A stretch of 63,533 bases of DNA from Thermobifida fusca NBRC 14071 = JCM 3263 (GTDB lineage Bacteria > Actinomycetota > Actinomycetes > Streptosporangiales > Streptosporangiaceae), in the NCBI RefSeq assembly GCF_001592045.1, contig NZ_BCWB01000047.1, positions 1 to 63,533 of the forward strand, given 5' to 3'. Made by a program: the position numbers and the translations under genes. The notes under the pieces were generated by a model, which ran no database searches, was not told the DNA's origin, and saw nothing but the letters and a program-made list of their open reading frames with translations. Below are positions 60,976 through 63,533 of this stretch, in pieces. Every line of letters begins with the position of its first letter. Within the stretch, counting starts at the first letter, position 1.

Positions 60976-61610
60976 CGAAAGGGGGCCTGTCGTTGGGGCG
61001 GCTTGTGCCGCGTGGAGTGCTGCGCGGCGTTTGAGTGCTTCGCCGACGGCCCGCAGGAGGCGGTGTTCTCGGGGTGGCAGTCCGGGTCGGTGGGTCGGGC
61101 CAGTTTCCAGGCGATGCGATCGCCGTCGCCGAGGAAGTGCGGCGGGAAGGCTGCGGGGTGGGTGTTCTCTTGGTCGTTGGTGGGGTTGGTGGGGTCGAGG
61201 CCGAGGGTGCGCAAGACCTAGGCCAGGCGGTCGGCTTTGTGGTTGGCCAGGGTTTTGCCGGACCATTTGCGTGAGACCAGGACGCGTCGGCCCGCATAGC
61301 CCAGGTGCTTGCGCCGGTGGGCTTTGGAGGTGCAAAACCCCGGGCGCAGTCCTGGTTTGGCTGCTTGGGGTTGGATGCCGTAGCGCAGCTAGTTCGCGCA
61401 CCGCGGCGAGCACGGCTCATAGCGCAGCGCCTCCAGGAGGCGTTCGACGTGCTGTTCCTGCGCCACCGTTTCGACGGTGTGGCATTCGGCGATGTCCTTG
61501 GTCAGGTACTTGGCCAGGTACCTGATGCACCGGTCGGCGTCGGGTGATCCGGCAAGCACGCCTTTGGCGTCGACTTGGGGGCCGAAGCGGACACGTGCAA
61601 GGGCTGGGCG
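60975..61610 (-). pseudogene. RepSA-like replication initiator, 3' remnant with two TAG stops
   Basis: Only the C-terminal part of an AICE replication initiator survives: ADRCIRYLAKYLTKDIAECHT, VERLLEALRYEPCSPRCAN, then stop, LRYGIQPQAAKPGL, HLGYAGRRVLVSRKWSGKTLANHKADRLA, stop, and VLRTLGLDPTNPTND. Both stops are TAG at places where I expect Trp (TGG), single G-to-A changes. The N-terminal half is missing, replaced at about 61605 by the MAIQG-type gene. Confidence 0.75.
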
Positions 61611-61777
61611 TGGGGGGCGGCGTCGATCACCTCCACCGCCCACAACGGCAACCCGGTCTCCCGGCCCACCTCCGGCCGCTTGGTCTCGAAGTTCGTCACC
61701 GCCTCCACCCCCAACGCGAACGCCCCGTGCGGGAACACTGTCCCGAACTCCACCGGCAACGCACCCTGAATCGCCAT
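61502..61777 (-). pseudogene. Truncated AICE small protein (MAIQG type) fused out of frame to the RepSA remnant
   Basis: The first 60 residues (MAIQGALPVEFGTVFPHGAF, then GLPLWAVEVIDAAPH) match a small conserved protein I recall next to replication/transfer genes of pSAM2-like elements. After about 61605 the frame runs through repSA DNA in another phase. A deletion therefore joined this gene to repSA and removed everything between, including any transfer gene. Confidence 0.6.
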
Positions 61778-61803
61778 CTAGCCGCACCTCTCCAGGACAT
61801 CCA

Positions 61804-61887
61804 CTCGATCACTTAGTCACTTGTTTGACTAAGTTAAGGTCAAGATAGCCCGCCCAACTCGACCAAACAAGTGGCTAAGCGATCGAG
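61804..61887. promoter_or_regulatory. Operator/promoter region of the element: 24-bp inverted repeat and GntR-type motifs
   Basis: Arms at 61804-61827 and 61864-61887 match at 22 of 24 positions as an inverted repeat. Inside lie two copies of a 13-bp motif, GTTTGACTAAGTT (61823-61835) and GTTTGGTCGAGTT (complement of 61856-61868). A third copy lies before the repressor gene. The minus strand has TTGACC as a possible -35. Confidence 0.6.
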
Positions 61888-61899
61888 ATTCCCTGGCCC

Positions 61900-62640
61900 C
61901 TACACAGCCGAGTAGGAGTCTTCCAGTTCATGCAGGTCACCGGGGAGAACTACTTCGGCGACGGCAAGCACCTCCCCCGAAGTGTCCACTATCCGCGCGA
62001 GGATCCCAAGCACGGGGGTTCCCTTTTCGAGCCCAAGGAGTTCATTCTCCTCATCGGTGGCTAGTCGTGCGCTGAGCCGCTCGAAGACCAGTGAAGGACG
62101 GAGTTGCTTGACACGCTGGATGTGTTCACGGGCACCGATGCTGATCGGGGCGAGGTCCCCGAGATCCGTTCCTTCTGCCACGTCCAGAGGAAACCACAGC
62201 GTCACCAACTCGCTCGGTTTGCCGTCGTCGAGCACCAGGCGTCGCCGCATGATCGCCGGAGCGTTCTCGGGCAGGCCGATCACCTCGGCGATGGTCGCGG
62301 GAATGGACATTCGTCCCGCACGGACGATCCGGTCGCTCTTGGAGTTCTCAGGAGCCTCAAAGGCACTCGCCCCGGCGCGCGAACGTTCGACAGCCTGGTG
62401 AGGAACACCCTTGACGAACGAACCGCGTCCGTGCTCGCGTTCGATCCACCCCTGCATGCTGAGGATCTGGAGAGCACGAACAACCGTAGACCGCCCCGCG
62501 CCGAATTCACGCACCAAACGCGTCTCGGAGGGCAGCTTCTCGCCTACCGGGTAGGTGCCGTCTTCGATCCGCTCTTGGAGCGTTCGGACAATCTGCACGT
62601 ATTTAGGAGGCGTGAACTCCAGACCTGACATGTTGACCAT
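61900..62640 (-). CDS. GntR/HutC family repressor (KorSA-like) of the integrative element
   Basis: A 246-aa regulator. The N-terminal winged HTH has KYVQIVRTLQERIEDGTYPVGEKLPSETRLVREFG and GRSTVVRALQILSMQGWIEREHGRGSFV (in parts). The C-terminal UTRA domain includes APAIMRRRLVLDDGKPSE and VFERLSARLATDEENELLGL. In pSAM2, KorSA represses the activator of replication and transfer. The gene is intact while its element is not. ATG 62640 or 62631 may be the start. Motifs GTTTGGTCAAGTT and AACTTGATCCAAGTT lie just upstream, fitting autoregulation. Confidence 0.88.
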   Translation of the reverse strand: MVNMSGLEFTPPKYVQIVRTLQERIEDGTYPVGEKLPSETRLVREFGAGRSTVVRALQILSMQGWIEREHGRGSFVKGVPHQAVERSRAGASAFEAPENSKSDRIVRAGRMSIPATIAEVIGLPENAPAIMRRRLVLDDGKPSELVTLWFPLDVAEGTDLGDLAPISIGAREHIQRVKQLRPSLVFERLSARLATDEENELLGLEKGTPVLGILARIVDTSGEVLAVAEVVLPGDLHELEDSYSAV

Positions 62641-62658
62641 CCGGTTGGTCCACTGCTC

Positions 62659-62695
62659 GTTTGGTCAAGTTTACCTGCGAAACTTGATCCAAGTT
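62659..62695. promoter_or_regulatory. Autoregulatory operator of the GntR-type gene
   Basis: GTTTGGTCAAGTT (62659-62671) is the third copy of the motif found at 61823 and 61856. It is followed by the perfect inverted repeat AACTTGATCCAAGTT (62681-62695). Confidence 0.6.
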
Positions 62696-62739
62696 GATCT
62701 GACCCACTCGCGCTTATGACTCTGCGCCTCGACAAATGT

Positions 62740-63117
62740 TCAGAGGGCTTGCCAGTCCACCGCGCGTTCCACCATGTGGACTTTCAGACTGTCCGCAGTG
62801 GCCCCGCAGGTCGCACGCCGTTCCATATCGACCAAGGCGCGAGCGACCAGCACCGCATCATCACGTGCTGCTTTGTCACCAGACGACAGGACCGGAGAGA
62901 CAACCTGGCGGACGTGGTAGCACGACGCTCCGTCGACTTCGTGCCACAAGCCCACGATGTAGGTCGCCCTGAGCCGTCGTAAGGCTATGGCTTTGGGCAA
63001 GGCGCACTGATAACGCCTGACCACACGTTCACCGTTCGACTGGGTGAACTCAGCCTCATAGGTGATGGACCGCCAGTCTTCAGCGACGACACGAACCCGT
63101 GCTTCCCCTGGACGCAT
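62740..63117 (-). CDS. Hypothetical protein of the integrative element
   Basis: A 125-aa protein, basic and soluble: RVRVVAEDWRSITYEAEF, YQCALPKAIALRRLRATYIVGLWHEVDGASCYHV, ALVDMERRATCGATADSL (in parts). No family is recognised. GGGGGGATGA supports the ATG. It is probably accessory or control cargo of the AICE. Confidence 0.6.
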   Translation of the reverse strand: MRPGEARVRVVAEDWRSITYEAEFTQSNGERVVRRYQCALPKAIALRRLRATYIVGLWHEVDGASCYHVRQVVSPVLSSGDKAARDDAVLVARALVDMERRATCGATADSLKVHMVERAVDWQAL

Positions 63118-63193
63118 TCATCCCCCCTGACAACTCCGGTTTTAGCTCTGAGGCCCGTACCTGGTCACGACTGAGGAAGTTGGGCGATCCCCG

Positions 63194-63355
63194 TCACCGC
63201 AGCACGCCCTTCCCTCGACACACGGAGCAAGCGACGACGCGCATCAACGGCTTGCGGGTGGTGGACGAACGCACGACGACCAGTCGTCGAGGTCGGACGA
63301 TTTTCCAGCCGCGGCCCCGCCAGGCCCGGCAGTGTTGCGGAGCGGAGGCAGTCAC
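63194..63355 (-). CDS. Small AICE protein with CxxC knuckle
   Basis: A 53-residue reading, MTASAPQHCRAWRGRGWK and so on to CSVCRGKGVLR. GTG at 63355 has GAGGAG seven bases upstream, a strong site. The basic middle (IVRPRRLVVV) and the terminal CSVCRGKG recall small mobile-element proteins of pSAM2-like elements that end in a zinc-knuckle-like pair. It precedes the 125-aa gene on the same strand. It is too short for a firm family call. Confidence 0.55.
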   Translation of the reverse strand: MTASAPQHCRAWRGRGWKIVRPRRLVVVRSSTTRKPLMRVVACSVCRGKGVLR

Positions 63356-63445
63356 GGAATTGCTCCTCGGAGGACTGTGGTGACGTCCTTCCTCGAGGGA
63401 CCTACGGGCATCACCACACCAGCAAACCCAGAAAGCAGCTCATTA

Positions 63446-63513
63446 ACATGAGATGAACTCATGTACTCATGTACATGAGTTGCATGGGCAAGAGTGCCGT
63501 ACCTATGTACATA
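63446..63513. promoter_or_regulatory. Cluster of TGTACA-centred palindromes
   Basis: ACATGAG-N5-CTCATGT (63446-63464), perfect 16-mer ACTCATGTACATGAGT (63465-63480), and TATGTACATA (63504-63513). The half-site ACTCATGTAC occurs in direct and inverted arrangement. It lies about 90 bp before the 53-aa gene. Probably a second repressor's operator, or iterons. Confidence 0.6.
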
Positions 63514-63533
63514 AGTCAATCCTCCTGGGGGAG

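Larger units (their letters stand above)
59536..63533. mobile_element. Decayed actinomycete integrative and conjugative element (AICE, pSAM2-like), left part
   Basis: From the 3' end of tRNA-Arg the order is int, xis, repSA remnant, truncated MAIQG-type gene, GntR/KorSA-like repressor, and two small genes, all on the minus strand. This is the pSAM2-type AICE core. int, xis and repSA are inactivated, and the FtsK-like transfer gene normally found here is absent. The repressor and its operators remain intact. No second copy of the tRNA 3' end is seen in the window, so attR and the rest of the element lie further right. Confidence 0.8.

Noticed and set aside
60975-61400. Amber recoding (TAG read as Trp) in repSA
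   Set aside because: The gene also lacks its 5' half, and neighbouring genes carry frameshifts, so decay explains the stops.
63099-63383. 94-residue plus-strand frame at the right end
   Set aside because: No signature; the minus strand has a better-supported small gene with a strong ribosome binding site.
63300-63533. attR of the integrative element
   Set aside because: I see no second copy of the tRNA-Arg 3' end here; it must lie outside the window.

Overview
The window is high-GC actinomycete DNA. I place it near Thermobifida or another member of the Nocardiopsaceae or Streptosporangiales. The clues are a CBM2-linked secreted esterase, a mycothiol-dependent enzyme family member, Lsr2, a CYP157/CYP154-type P450 pair, a mycofactocin-synthase (MftD) homologue, DUF3618 proteins, a DevR-type regulator and a pSAM2-like integrative element. 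Genus and species are inference; no rRNA or core marker was available to settle them.

Layout. 1-6.9 kb: end of a methyltransferase-like gene, the nrdA-nrdB ribonucleotide reductase operon (the small subunit has class Ic metal-site residues) behind paired NrdR-like boxes, a band-7 lipoprotein and a glycolipid-binding-like protein. 7-19.2 kb: housekeeping and envelope genes, including an MMPL exporter, a GST-type reductase, an MFS permease, a three-gene stress/envelope operon (YtxH-like, holin-X-like, DUF3618), the CBM2-SGNH esterase, and a TetR-DHA2 efflux operon with a palindromic operator. 19.3-26.6 kb: a WxL-like/DUF916-like secreted pair, a secreted alpha/beta hydrolase with an unusual inverted repeat around its promoter, a thioesterase, small proteins and an orphan mftD-like gene. 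26.8-30.1 kb: glycogen debranching-like enzyme and GT4 glycosyltransferase. 30.1-35 kb: gene-poor stretches around lsr2 and the P450 pair. 35-42.4 kb: zinc-ribbon protein, Nudix, YCII protein, the xfp-ackA phosphoketolase-acetate kinase operon, small membrane proteins and an RsbW-like ATPase.

42.4-49.2 kb looks like one functional locus. Three TasA/CalY-like secreted proteins are transcribed one way. A Pro-rich exported protein, a protein with an LAxTG-type C-terminal sorting signal, an ER-type (SipW-like) signal peptidase, a sensor kinase and a NarL-type regulator run the other way. This reads as a surface-fibre or matrix system with its own maturation peptidase, wall anchor and control genes.

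49.4-59.5 kb: small membrane/unknown pair, LCP-family wall ligase, two unknown secreted proteins, TenA, an unknown cytoplasmic protein, a PPOX-like flavoprotein, a DevR-type regulator, a tandem pair of nearly identical 146-bp structured elements (candidate non-coding RNA) and an aldehyde dehydrogenase. A tRNA-Arg(ACG) gene at 59463-59535 then marks the left end of a decaying actinomycete integrative element (AICE). Its integrase, excisionase and RepSA genes are broken by frameshifts and TAG stops and the transfer region has been deleted. A GntR/KorSA-like repressor, its repeated operators and two small genes remain intact up to the right edge of the window.
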